Source: JAYSYM01 sp964543475
GTDB lineage: Bacteria; Bdellovibrionota; Bdellovibrionia; Bdellovibrionales; JAMPXM01
Length of the DNA stretch: 63,474 nt
Direction of reading: 5' to 3'
Assembly (NCBI GenBank): GCA_964543475.1
Contig: CAZIYJ010000015.1
Span: 1-63,474 of the forward strand
The position numbers and the translations under genes are program-made. The stretch's first letter is position 1; each line of letters opens with the position of its first letter. Under the pieces are notes generated by a model. It saw only the letters and a program-made list of their open reading frames with translations. It was not told where the DNA came from and did not search any database. Positions 1-8,971 of this stretch are shown here, piece after piece.

Positions 1-578
1 CGGCCGGCTGTATCGACAAGAACAACTTCAACCATATTGTCAGTGGCCCACTTCTTTGCTTGGGCCAAAATTTCTTCTGGTTTCATTGAAGTGTTCGAAT
101 CAAAAACTGGCAGGTCGTTGTTTTTGGCGAGAGTTTTTAACTGATCAATCGCGGCAGGACGATAGATATCTGCGGGCACAAGACCCGGACGTTTTCCAAA
201 TTTAGTTCGAATGTGCTTTGCAAGTTTAGCTGCCGTCGTGGTTTTACCAGCGCCCTGCAAACCTACTAAGAAAATTACTGCAGGCTTACCGGTAACGTTG
301 AGCTCGACAGCTTCTCCACCGAGCGTACTCACCAATTCATCGTGAACAACTTTTACGAACTGTTGCCCTGGCGCAACCTGATCAATAACCGCCGTACCAA
401 GAGCTTTGGCTTTAACTTGATCAATAAATTCTTTGACGACCTTAAAATTAACGTCTGCTTCAAGAAGGCTTAGGCGAATCTCTTTGATCGCTTCTTGAAT
501 ATTATCTTCTGTAATTTTGGTCTGCCCTTTGAGCTTCTTAAGCGATCCGAGCAACTTATCTGACAAACTCTCAAACAT
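1..578 (-). CDS. ffh: Signal recognition particle GTPase Ffh (N-terminal part)
   Basis: This is the start of the SRP54/Ffh protein, which binds 4.5S RNA and targets nascent membrane proteins to FtsY. The reading frame begins with an ATG at 576-578 and runs off the left edge, so about 192 residues are present. It begins MFESLSDKLLGSLKKL, as Ffh proteins do. It then has the four-helix N domain and the G domain with the P-loop GLQGAGKTT, a DIYRPAA segment and a VDTAG end. It lies 36 bp downstream of an ABC permease gene on the same strand and may share its transcript. The M domain is outside the window. Confidence 0.95.
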   Translation of the reverse strand, partial: MFESLSDKLLGSLKKLKGQTKITEDNIQEAIKEIRLSLLEADVNFKVVKEFIDQVKAKALGTAVIDQVAPGQQFVKVVHDELVSTLGGEAVELNVTGKPAVIFLVGLQGAGKTTTAAKLAKHIRTKFGKRPGLVPADIYRPAAIDQLKTLAKNNDLPVFDSNTSMKPEEILAQAKKWATDNMVEVVLVDTAG

Positions 579-614
579 AACGCACCCTTGCTACACTCTG
601 GTAGCAGCTACCTT

Positions 615-1412
615 TTACCAGCGTTGGAATTGCGCTGTACGTAACGATCGAAGGCCCAAGTAATGAAACACCACCAGCGCGACCAGCGAGACTCCCGCCG
701 CCATGTAAACATTGACGTCGGAGTGGCCAATAATACCGTAACGAACCCCGTTAATGAAATAGAGGACTGGATTAAATTTCGAAACACTCTGCCAGAACGG
801 ATGAAGTCCCTCTAGAGAGAAAAAGACGCCACCTAAATAGATTAAAGGTAGCAGCATAAACGTCCCTACTGCGCTGAGCTGATCAAAACTCTTTGCCCAA
901 AATGCGACCGAAATTCCAAGTTTCGCAAACGATAGACCGCCAACAGCTAAAAAGAAGATGAGCCAGCCGAAGTGTGCCGGAATCAAAAAGCCACCTTCGA
1001 TGATGAAAAAGAAAACGGCGCCAACGGAGTAAGTGATAAATCCGACGATGAATCCTCGAGATAATCCACCAGCACTTAAGGCCCAAATGATTTGTTGATT
1101 GCTTAATGGAACAACTCGCCAGTCTTCAAGGTCACCAGAAAATTTGCCGGCAACAATCGAGCTTGATGAATTTTGAAAGGCATTATTCAAAACCGACATC
1201 ATAATTAAGCCTGGAATCAAAAACGCCAAATATGAATCGGCAGAACTAATCGTAATACTTTTGCCGAGGCTAACGCCGAAGATTAAAAGATACAAACTTG
1301 CAGTCACAAGAGGCGTGAATACTGTTTGCACGATTACCTTCATGAAGCGTTTCATTTCGCGAACATAAAGCGTAACAAACGGAGCCCAAGTTAATTCTTG
1401 CTGCTGAATCAC
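615..1412 (-). CDS. ABC-2 type transporter permease
   Basis: A 265-residue integral membrane protein with about six hydrophobic segments and the ABC-2 permease layout. It opens with a cytoplasmic stretch containing YVREMKRF, and a loop with the PxxYLGGVFF pattern comes before the last helices. It overlaps the ATPase gene upstream by 4 bp (ATGA), so the two are translationally coupled and form one exporter. The closest general type is the YadH/NodJ group. The substrate cannot be told from sequence. Confidence 0.9.
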   Translation of the reverse strand: MIQQQELTWAPFVTLYVREMKRFMKVIVQTVFTPLVTASLYLLIFGVSLGKSITISSADSYLAFLIPGLIMMSVLNNAFQNSSSSIVAGKFSGDLEDWRVVPLSNQQIIWALSAGGLSRGFIVGFITYSVGAVFFFIIEGGFLIPAHFGWLIFFLAVGGLSFAKLGISVAFWAKSFDQLSAVGTFMLLPLIYLGGVFFSLEGLHPFWQSVSKFNPVLYFINGVRYGIIGHSDVNVYMAAGVSLVALVVFHYLGLRSLRTAQFQRW

Positions 1413-2329
1413 TGCTGACCTCCCAGTACCTTGAACAAGACGTCCTCGAGACTACCTTCGCGAATTTGAACATCTTTTAGGTGAGCTGGGTCGACCTTTA
1501 GCTCAATTAAAAGAGAGCCAAGACTCATCGTCGATGGAACTTGGAACGTAAGAGTGTTTTTATTCTGAGTACGTAAGTAAGGATGCTTCATGGGCGCAAT
1601 TTCGCTAACCAGCGTTAACTGAACTTCACGCTTTGTGAGTTCGCGAATTAATTCTTGCGTCGGCCCTACTCGCCTGATTTCGCCTTTTTGCAAGATCGCG
1701 ACTCGATCACAAAGCTGCTCAGCTTCCTGAATGTAATGAGTCGTGAGGAGAATCGACATTCCCTGTTTCTTAAGATCAAACACGAAATCCCAGAGTGATT
1801 TCCGAAGTTCGATATCGACTCCGGCCGTAGGCTCGTCGAGTAAAAGAAGTTTCGGCTCGTGAACTAATGCTTTTGCAATCAACAGTCGGCGCTTCATTCC
1901 GCCAGAGAGTTGTTTTACTTTTTTATTTCGATGCTCAAAAAGACCAAGCTTCTGAAGCAAATAATCAATTCGCTCGCCGTTTTTTCGTCTTCCAAAGTAT
2001 CCAGAATGGAATTCTAAAATTTCTTTAACGCTAAAGTAGCCGTGATTGATCAATTCTTGCGGAACGAATCCGATCAGCGATTTTGTCGTTTTCGGGTCGC
2101 GCTGTACATTGTGACCAAACACTTCAACTGCTCCAGCTGTCGGCTCTTCGAGAGTCACGATACAAGAAATAATCGAAGTCTTTCCCGCACCGTTCGGGCC
2201 GAGGAGTCCAAAGATTTCTCCGGGCTGAACTTCAAAGCTTGCGCCATTCACTGCACGCAAAGGCTTGCTACCTTGCACGTAGTCTTTAACGAGGCCTGTA
2301 ACTTTTAGAGGAACAGCGTTTTTAATCAT
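1409..2329 (-). CDS. ABC transporter ATP-binding protein
   Basis: A 306-residue nucleotide-binding subunit of the YadG/CcmA/NodI type. It has Walker A GPNGAGKTS near residue 44, signature LSGGMKRR near 142, Walker B LLLLDEP and a switch histidine in TTHYIQEAEQ. A C-terminal extension of about 80 residues is typical of this exporter group. It sits between prfC, 9 bp upstream, and the permease, with which it overlaps 4 bp. The likely role is to drive export through that permease; the substrate is unknown. Confidence 0.92.
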   Translation of the reverse strand: MIKNAVPLKVTGLVKDYVQGSKPLRAVNGASFEVQPGEIFGLLGPNGAGKTSIISCIVTLEEPTAGAVEVFGHNVQRDPKTTKSLIGFVPQELINHGYFSVKEILEFHSGYFGRRKNGERIDYLLQKLGLFEHRNKKVKQLSGGMKRRLLIAKALVHEPKLLLLDEPTAGVDIELRKSLWDFVFDLKKQGMSILLTTHYIQEAEQLCDRVAILQKGEIRRVGPTQELIRELTKREVQLTLVSEIAPMKHPYLRTQNKNTLTFQVPSTMSLGSLLIELKVDPAHLKDVQIREGSLEDVLFKVLGGQQ

Positions 2330-2338
2330 TATTCTTTC

Positions 2339-3955
2339 TTAAAGCTCATATGGATTGTCTTTGCGAACTGAAGTTATGCTCGCAGCAAATTCAACATCGG
2401 GATTCTCTTTTTTTGCCCAGTTTAAATCCCATTCTTTTTCGAGAAGCAAAACAGGCTGATCGTTTGAATCGCGATAGAGTCTAAACGCCCCTTTTAGCTC
2501 AGTGACGGCGTTTCCTTCTTTATCGCGGGGCCAGCGAGCTACTGTGAAAGGCTGACGCTGCAAGGTCGTAGGCAAACCATATTCGTCTTGCAATCGGTAA
2601 GTTAAAACTTCGAATTGAAGCTCGCCCACTACGCCCAATATCGGATCTTGTGCTCCGATCGCTGGATCAATAAAGAGCTGGATGGTGCCTTCTTCAGCGA
2701 GCTGTTGAATACCTTTTTGAAGCTTCTTTCTTTGCATAGCATCTTTAACTGTGACGCGAGCAAAGAGTTCAGGTGAGAACTTTGGAATATCTTCGAACGT
2801 CATGACTTTACCTTCGGTGATCGTGTCGCCGATTTGGAAATTGCCAGTATCGTTCACGCCGACGATGTCGCCAGCGTAAGCTGTATCAACGGTCTCTCGC
2901 TCTTGCGCAACAAACTGATTCGAAAATGCTAAGCGAATTTCTTTATTCAAACGCTGATGTTGCACTTTCATTCCGCGCTCAAATTTTCCGGAGCAGATAC
3001 GAATGAAAGCGACGCGGTCTCGGTGCCTGCGATCCATGTTGGCTTGAATCTTAAAGCAGAAGCCTGTGAATTCTTTATTTAAAGGCTCAAGTAAACCTTT
3101 AGTAGTTTGGTGGGGCGCAGGTGGCGGCGCAAACTCTGTAAAGAAATCTAAAAATGTATTTACTGCGAAGTTTTGTTTCGCACTTCCGAATGTAGTGGGG
3201 CTTACTTTTCCGCTTAAGAACTTTTGAACGTCAAAGTCGCCAAGTGTTCCGTCGACCAATTCGATTTCTTCAAGAGCTGTGTCAAGAATTTGCGGATTTA
3301 AAAGCTCTTTCCACTTTGGGTCATTCAAACCACTCACCGGAATAATTTCGGTCTCTTTTTCTTCATGCTTAGGGTGAAAGAGAATAATTTCTTTTCTTTG
3401 ACGGTGATAAAGACCCTGAAAAAGTCCGCCAAGACCCAAAGGCCAAGTCATCGGATAACAACTCATCTGAAGAGTCGTTTCGATTTCATCGATGAGCTCA
3501 AGAGGTGCTTTACCTTCACGGTCACACTTGTTGATGAAGGTGAAGATCGGAATATTTCGGTAACGACAAACTTCGTAGAGCTTCTTTGTTCGGTCTTCGA
3601 CACCTTTAGCGACGTCGATCAGCATGACCGCACTATCGGCAGCAACGAGTGTTCGATAAGTATCTTCCGAGAAATCTTTGTGACCGGGAGTATCGAGAAG
3701 GTTGACGCGAAGACCTTTGTAATCGAACTGCACAACGGAACTTGTGATTGAGATTCCGCGCTGTTGTTCGAGCGCCATCCAATCAGATGTCGCAGCTTTA
3801 GTTCCAGCCTTACCTTTTACTTCACCAGTCTCGCGAATCACACCACCGTGATAGATCAATTTTTCAGTAAGCGTGGTTTTGCCCGCATCTGGATGGGAGA
3901 TGATGGCAAAGGTCCGGCGTCTCAATACTTCTGTCTGAAAGTCTAGTTGGCTCAT
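2339..3955 (-). CDS. prfC: Peptide chain release factor 3 (RF3)
   Basis: A 538-residue translational GTPase that recycles RF1/RF2 from the ribosome after termination. The G domain has SHPDAGKTT (G1), a switch segment ending RGISI (G2), DTPGHKDF (G3) and NKCDREG (G4). These sequences, the length and the C-terminal RF3 domain (FxVARWP region) separate it from EF-G. It is the first gene of a same-strand run prfC - ABC ATPase - ABC permease - ffh. No strong Shine-Dalgarno is visible before the ATG. Confidence 0.95.
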   Translation of the reverse strand: MSQLDFQTEVLRRRTFAIISHPDAGKTTLTEKLIYHGGVIRETGEVKGKAGTKAATSDWMALEQQRGISITSSVVQFDYKGLRVNLLDTPGHKDFSEDTYRTLVAADSAVMLIDVAKGVEDRTKKLYEVCRYRNIPIFTFINKCDREGKAPLELIDEIETTLQMSCYPMTWPLGLGGLFQGLYHRQRKEIILFHPKHEEKETEIIPVSGLNDPKWKELLNPQILDTALEEIELVDGTLGDFDVQKFLSGKVSPTTFGSAKQNFAVNTFLDFFTEFAPPPAPHQTTKGLLEPLNKEFTGFCFKIQANMDRRHRDRVAFIRICSGKFERGMKVQHQRLNKEIRLAFSNQFVAQERETVDTAYAGDIVGVNDTGNFQIGDTITEGKVMTFEDIPKFSPELFARVTVKDAMQRKKLQKGIQQLAEEGTIQLFIDPAIGAQDPILGVVGELQFEVLTYRLQDEYGLPTTLQRQPFTVARWPRDKEGNAVTELKGAFRLYRDSNDQPVLLLEKEWDLNWAKKENPDVEFAASITSVRKDNPYEL

Positions 3956-4068
3956 AAATCTAAAAAGTTTTAACAGTCTTTGCCGGCTTACGCAAAAGGC
4001 ATCCTGCTAAAATGTGTCCTAAAGTGAGATTCGCGTTGAGAAAATCGCCTACTTCCCGATAAGAAATC

Positions 4069-5073
4069 ATGTCGTTAACGAAGAAGATGGTTCCTATTCC
4101 AATTTCAGAATTCATGTCGGGCGGAGCCATCCCCGTTAACGTGTATATCAAGCTCTCTAGCGAGAAATACGTCCTCATTGCCAAAGAAGGTAGCAAAACT
4201 AGCATTCAGCAAATGCGTACCTTCGAGAAGCAGACTGTTGACACTCTCTATGTCGAAGAGTGCGAATATCATCGCCTAGTTGCTCAAAACATCACGATCG
4301 CGGACATGGTAATTTCTCGCTCCGACGTTAATCAGGCGAAGAAAGCCGACTTTCTAGTTAAGTCTTCTGCGAGTGTCATGAAGCAAATTGAGTACTTTGG
4401 TTTTACTCGCGATACTTTCGAAAATGCAAAGCAGGTTTCGCAAAAGACCACTCAATTGATCGAAGCGAAGCCAGAACTTTATCACATCATGCAGTCGCTC
4501 TCGACAATCTCGGATGAGCTTCTTTCACACTCAGTTGGAACAAGTGCTGTCTCTGTGATGATCGGAAAAATGCTTGGCTGGACGTTCAAAGGCACTTTTG
4601 AAAAAGTATCACTTGGAGGACTCCTCCACGACATCGGTCTTCGCCAAGTTTCGCGGGACATTCTCAATAAACCAAAAGCTTATTTTACGATTGAGGATTT
4701 TACGGCTTACGAATCTCATCCGTTTAAAGGGATGGAGCTTTTACGCACGATCTCGAATGTTCCAGATGACGTAGTCGCTATCGCCTACGAGCATCATGAG
4801 AACTCAATTGGCCAGGGCTACCCTCGCAAGCTTCGCGATGTCCGATTAAATCCGCTTTCAAAAATCGTAATTATGGCTGATGCGTTTGTTGAATTGACTC
4901 TGCCAATGCACGGCGTGGCAGGCAAAACACCTGAAGAAGCTATCGAGTACATCGAGCGAGTTTTAGGTCAGCCGTTTAATAAAGATGCGTTCCAAGCTCT
5001 TAAGCTTCTTGTAAAGACGAGCGTTAAAGTTCCGGCTAAAAAGTCTGATGACTCAGACTCCGACGCGGCCTAA
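4069..5073 (+). CDS. HD-GYP domain protein, probable c-di-GMP phosphodiesterase
   Basis: A 334-residue protein with an N-terminal domain of about 130 residues resembling those fused to other HD-GYP proteins, then an HD-GYP domain. Metal and catalytic positions are present: H187-D188 in LLHDIG, H217 in ESHPFKG, H242-H243 in EHHEN and GYP at 250-252. The family hydrolyses cyclic di-GMP. The complete motif set suggests an active enzyme. An alternative start lies at 4087 (residue 7), preceded by a GAAGAAG stretch. The gene converges with the oxidoreductase gene, overlapping by 4 bp. Confidence 0.9.
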   Translation: MSLTKKMVPIPISEFMSGGAIPVNVYIKLSSEKYVLIAKEGSKTSIQQMRTFEKQTVDTLYVEECEYHRLVAQNITIADMVISRSDVNQAKKADFLVKSSASVMKQIEYFGFTRDTFENAKQVSQKTTQLIEAKPELYHIMQSLSTISDELLSHSVGTSAVSVMIGKMLGWTFKGTFEKVSLGGLLHDIGLRQVSRDILNKPKAYFTIEDFTAYESHPFKGMELLRTISNVPDDVVAIAYEHHENSIGQGYPRKLRDVRLNPLSKIVIMADAFVELTLPMHGVAGKTPEEAIEYIERVLGQPFNKDAFQALKLLVKTSVKVPAKKSDDSDSDAA

Positions 5074-6200
5074 TTCAGCGTAAAAGTATTTTGAAACTTT
5101 TGGTCGCGCTTGACTTTCCAATTCCAAAAAAGTGGTCGTCGTCCGAGAACTAAATTTCCTCGAGTTAGTACCGCTCTTCCGTCGCCATCCGAAACATATT
5201 CAACTTGATTTGGCGAAGGGCGATACTTCTTTAATGGCTGACCCATTACTGATGCTTTCAAATTTTGAAAGAGCACCTTTGCTTGTTTGCCCGCAGCAGA
5301 TTGCGACCTCGGCCAAACACGTTCAGGATCGACCGCGACAGTGCCTACTGCAAAGACGTTATGCTCAGAACATTGTAAGTGATGATTCACTTTCAAGAGG
5401 CCTGAGTGAAGTTTAAGGCCTGACTCTTTGATCCACTCGTCAGCTTCGAGCGGAAGTGCAATCGAAGTGAAATCAGAAGCGACATCGACTCCGCTTGAAA
5501 GTTCAATTCTTGATTGATGAACTTCGTTAAGTTCAGTTTCTAAGTGAACATTAATTTTGTTCTCTTCTGCGACCCTCATCATCTCTCGACTTAACTTCAA
5601 CGGATGATTTGGCATCAGCCGCGCAGCTGGCTCGATTAAGTGAACGGTCGGCTCTGTTCCGTAAGCTTTAAGGCGACGAATGAGCGAAAGCACAGACTCA
5701 AGCCCACCGTTTTCTGAACCAACTTGAACAATCGATACTTTGCGACGGCTGCGGAGTGAATCGCAGAAGTCCATAATGGCTTGCTGGTATTGACGAATCG
5801 GCTTATTGAGATGCGCAAATTTCTCGGCACCCTTAATGTTTGAAGCATCTGGGCGAGCCGCACAGTTAATCGACAAAAAGTCGTAACGAACGTACTGCCC
5901 ATTTTTAAGCTTAATACGGCTTTTCTTGCTGTCGATTTCGACCGCAGCCTCACGGATAAACTTCACTTTTGCTTTTTCAATGAGAGCTTCAGCGTTAATT
6001 AAGACGCTCGATCGCTTACAAAAACCGGCAATAAAGTCAGGCACCATCGTATTAAGTGGGACATCTGAGTATTCAGTGATCAAAGTGACTTCAAACGGAA
6101 GACTCTTTTGATCGATGAGGCGTTTAAGTAAGTGAAGATGAACGTATCCCAGACCAAGAAGTACGATGTTTTTCTTTTCAGTTTCGGCTTGAGAGTCCAT
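5070..6200 (-). CDS. FAD/NAD(P)-dependent oxidoreductase, NDH-2-like
   Basis: A 376-residue flavoprotein of the pyridine nucleotide-disulfide oxidoreductase fold. The N-terminal dinucleotide site reads GLGYVHLHLL at 16-25. Histidine and leucine replace the usual GxGxxG glycine, as seen in NDH-2 relatives fused to or near selenophosphate synthase. A second nucleotide site (VQVGSENGG) lies near residue 158, and an FAD-contacting segment FAVGTVA is near 287. It may be a quinone or small-molecule reductase; the acceptor is unknown. Its ATG is only 10 bp from the divergent MutS-like start. Confidence 0.8.
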   Translation of the reverse strand: MDSQAETEKKNIVLLGLGYVHLHLLKRLIDQKSLPFEVTLITEYSDVPLNTMVPDFIAGFCKRSSVLINAEALIEKAKVKFIREAAVEIDSKKSRIKLKNGQYVRYDFLSINCAARPDASNIKGAEKFAHLNKPIRQYQQAIMDFCDSLRSRRKVSIVQVGSENGGLESVLSLIRRLKAYGTEPTVHLIEPAARLMPNHPLKLSREMMRVAEENKINVHLETELNEVHQSRIELSSGVDVASDFTSIALPLEADEWIKESGLKLHSGLLKVNHHLQCSEHNVFAVGTVAVDPERVWPRSQSAAGKQAKVLFQNLKASVMGQPLKKYRPSPNQVEYVSDGDGRAVLTRGNLVLGRRPLFWNWKVKRDQKFQNTFTLN

Positions 6201-6210
6201 ACTTTATGAA

Positions 6211-7977
6211 ATGTCCTTTAAACGGCCTAAAAAAATTAATAGCCAACAGAGAATTCGACGTCTCGATCATAGACTCGAAATTGCTCACGCGCAAATTCGG
6301 AAAATTCAGAGTCTGCGACTCTGGACTGGTGCAGCTACGATCTTAGGCTTCGTTCTCTCGGCAATCTGGCCACAGCTTCACTTGAGCATTCCAACCTTAG
6401 TGTTCTTTCTTGCGGTTTTCCCGCTTCTCGTTAAGATTTCCCGCAACTGGAACAAGCACCATCGCTACCTAAAGACTTGGCGCGACTTTGAAGCTCGCCA
6501 AGAAAATCGGCGAAACGGAACTTACAAGGCTCACCCTCCCGATCTCTCAGCACTCGATATTTACGGCGTCGCGGCCGACCTAGACCTGTTTGGCGCTAAA
6601 TCATTGTTCACTCAGATTGACGAAACTTTTTCTGCAGGCGGAGCCATTCGGTTAGGTTCATTCATGCTCAAAGACCCAACGCTTGAGGAGATCATTAAAC
6701 GCCAAGCTTTACTTAAAGACTTAAGCGCATCTCGTTGGTTTTTCTTGCGATTTAGGCTTTCAAATCCGACTTTAGAAGAGGCGAGATTCTCTTCTAACGA
6801 ATTACTTAACTCTATCGGGACGTTTCCAACTCCGAGTCTTCGCCTAAAGCTCTTGCTTGCGGGAGTGATGCTCGCTTGGGTGACTTCTGTTGCATTAGTA
6901 ATTTTGTATCCGGTCGTTTGGGCTTTGTTTGTGGTCGCCAACATCGTGTTTTTGCTGAACCTCGGCACGCTCATGAGTAAAGGTGAGGGAGTTTTACATT
7001 ACTTCTCTGACCTTGCTCCTACTTTTGAAATTTTGGAGAGTGACCGCACACCTTCGGCTGTCGCCGCAGTTTGTTCGACAATTCGCGCTGACCGACCAGC
7101 TCAGCGTATCCGACGCTTTGATTGGCCCCTTGCAGCCCTAACCGTCGAGTCTCATCCACTAGTTTACCTCCTTATTAATTTCTTTTTACCGTGGAGCGCT
7201 CTGTTCTCATTTATGCTGGTTAACCAAGTTGCAGGTGTTCGTCGAAATCTTGAAACATTTTTCGCGGAACTTGAAGAGGTCGAAACTCTTACCTCACTGG
7301 CAGTGTTGACGACTGATCAAAATGGTATTTTCCCTTCGGTTACTTCAGAGCAAGAGCTTCGTGGCGAGCAGTTCTTTCACCCGCTTATCGATAAGACAAA
7401 ACGTGTGGCTAACGATTTTGGATTTAGCTCGAGTGAAAAAATGATTTTGCTGACTGGTTCGAACATGTCGGGCAAGTCGACGTTCTTACGCACACTCGGG
7501 ATCAACCAAGTTCTTGCGAACATGGGGGCTCCCGTTTTTGCAGCAAACTTTACGACGTTCCCGTACCGCGTGCGCAGTTGCATTCGCGTAAGTGATTCAA
7601 TCGAACAGGGCTTCTCGTACTTCTACGCCGAAGTTCAGCGACTCAAGCTTGTATTGGCCGCTGCCGCAAATCATCCGCCAGTGCTTTACCTAATTGACGA
7701 AATTTTCCGTGGCACTAACAACCGCGAGCGCCTCATCGGTTCGCAGTCGGTGATCAAGCATCTCCTCACCACGCCAGCTATCGGCTTTATTACAACTCAC
7801 GATCTCGAACTTACGCAAATTGCTGACGGCCGTAAGCAAGTGCATAACTATCACTTCCGAGACGAAGCCCGAGACAACCAAATGCATTTCTCTTATTCAT
7901 TGCACGACGGCCCGTCGCCAACGACGAACGCATTGAAAATTATGAAACAAGCGGGCTTACCGATCGAGACTATTTAG
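6211..7977 (+). CDS. MutS-family ATPase with membrane segments
   Basis: A 588-residue protein with the MutS core and ATPase domains but no mismatch-recognition domain. About 60 N-terminal residues are followed by hydrophobic pairs near residues 30-75, 215-250 and 305-335. A clamp-like helical region and the MutS ATPase come next: Walker A GSNMSGKST at 417-425, a signature around DSIEQGFSYF, Walker B LIDEIFRG near 494 and TTHD. Membrane-spanning MutS relatives are known in several phyla but their function is not established. It is unlikely to do classical mismatch repair. Confidence 0.85.
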   Translation: MSFKRPKKINSQQRIRRLDHRLEIAHAQIRKIQSLRLWTGAATILGFVLSAIWPQLHLSIPTLVFFLAVFPLLVKISRNWNKHHRYLKTWRDFEARQENRRNGTYKAHPPDLSALDIYGVAADLDLFGAKSLFTQIDETFSAGGAIRLGSFMLKDPTLEEIIKRQALLKDLSASRWFFLRFRLSNPTLEEARFSSNELLNSIGTFPTPSLRLKLLLAGVMLAWVTSVALVILYPVVWALFVVANIVFLLNLGTLMSKGEGVLHYFSDLAPTFEILESDRTPSAVAAVCSTIRADRPAQRIRRFDWPLAALTVESHPLVYLLINFFLPWSALFSFMLVNQVAGVRRNLETFFAELEEVETLTSLAVLTTDQNGIFPSVTSEQELRGEQFFHPLIDKTKRVANDFGFSSSEKMILLTGSNMSGKSTFLRTLGINQVLANMGAPVFAANFTTFPYRVRSCIRVSDSIEQGFSYFYAEVQRLKLVLAAAANHPPVLYLIDEIFRGTNNRERLIGSQSVIKHLLTTPAIGFITTHDLELTQIADGRKQVHNYHFRDEARDNQMHFSYSLHDGPSPTTNALKIMKQAGLPIETI

Positions 7978-8866
7978 ATTCGAGTCTTTTGATCGTCTCA
8001 AGAATCCATGGTGCAGCACTTGAAACTTTAGCGGCAAGTGAAGCTGGTCCGCAAAGTTCTTTATTCATGAGTTCTTTTTCTGAAAAGCGAGCAGAGTTAA
8101 TTCCAACAACCGTTGGTTTCTCAGCTTTTAATAAAAACTGCGGGCCACCCGAATCACCGTTACAAATTCTCTCGTTGGTAGCGCCTTCGATCATGTAAAA
8201 GTCTTCGCCCGAAAATTCTTTACTTTGCACGATGAACTCACCGCGAGATAGTTTACCCGGAGCTGCTCGTATAGAGTCAGCGTTACTTTTGACATCAATT
8301 GGATTGGCCGATGCACCTGCACCGTAAGCAATCACTGTTTCACCGGTAAGATCCAAAGTAGGATCTTGATCAATCAGTGCAGGCACAAACCCTGCTGGCA
8401 AATTTCCTTCGAACGACAAAAGAGCAAAGTCAAAACGTCGCTGGTGAGTCACAGAAACTTCAGCTGCAATTTTTGAAAAGCGATAAGTAAAAGGATACCC
8501 ACCCTGGTTGTAACCCGGATGTATTGCAATCTCTTTTACTCGAACGCGCTTAGCTAGATCGCTTGATTTAAAATCAAATAGAACTTCAACAGCTTCGTTA
8601 CCAAACGTGCCGAGACCTTCAAGGCAATGAGCCGCAGTTAGTACAGTATTGCTACTTACTAAAACGCCACCACAGAGATAGCCTGCGTGAAATTTATACT
8701 TAATCATCCGAAGTAGAACTACACTTTTTTGTGCCGGATACTGGCCTTGTCCACTCAATCGTTTCGCATTCGCCATGCCCGGAGCATCAGCCGATACACT
8801 GGTAACAGAATTCTGTTTCGAACAGCCAATAGCGAAAGCGCAAAGTACAAGAATAAGTGTCTTCAT
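7970..8866 (-). CDS. Trypsin-like serine protease, lipoprotein
   Basis: A 298-residue S1-family protease with an N-terminal lipoprotein signal (lipobox AIGC, C15). The catalytic triad is visible: H80 in TAAHC, D146 in RRFDFALL and S239 in GDSGGP. Cysteines around H80 and S239 match chymotrypsin-fold disulfides. It is probably anchored in the outer membrane or periplasm. The gene converges with the MutS-like gene, overlapping its end by 8 bp. Predatory bacteria carry many such proteases, but a role in predation is only an inference here. Confidence 0.93.
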   Translation of the reverse strand: MKTLILVLCAFAIGCSKQNSVTSVSADAPGMANAKRLSGQGQYPAQKSVVLLRMIKYKFHAGYLCGGVLVSSNTVLTAAHCLEGLGTFGNEAVEVLFDFKSSDLAKRVRVKEIAIHPGYNQGGYPFTYRFSKIAAEVSVTHQRRFDFALLSFEGNLPAGFVPALIDQDPTLDLTGETVIAYGAGASANPIDVKSNADSIRAAPGKLSRGEFIVQSKEFSGEDFYMIEGATNERICNGDSGGPQFLLKAEKPTVVGINSARFSEKELMNKELCGPASLAAKVSSAAPWILETIKRLESK

Positions 8867-8971
8867 CCCTAAGTTATAACCGAACTACTTAGGTATCACG
8901 AGAGCCCTGAAAATTTGACCTTTGAGGGGAGGTTTCGGTGACAATTTTAAGCCATGTTAGCTAGTGGCAAC

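Noticed and set aside
5636..5953. Minus-strand frame inside the oxidoreductase gene
   Set aside because: Out-of-frame shadow of a well-supported gene, with serine/arginine-rich nonsense composition.
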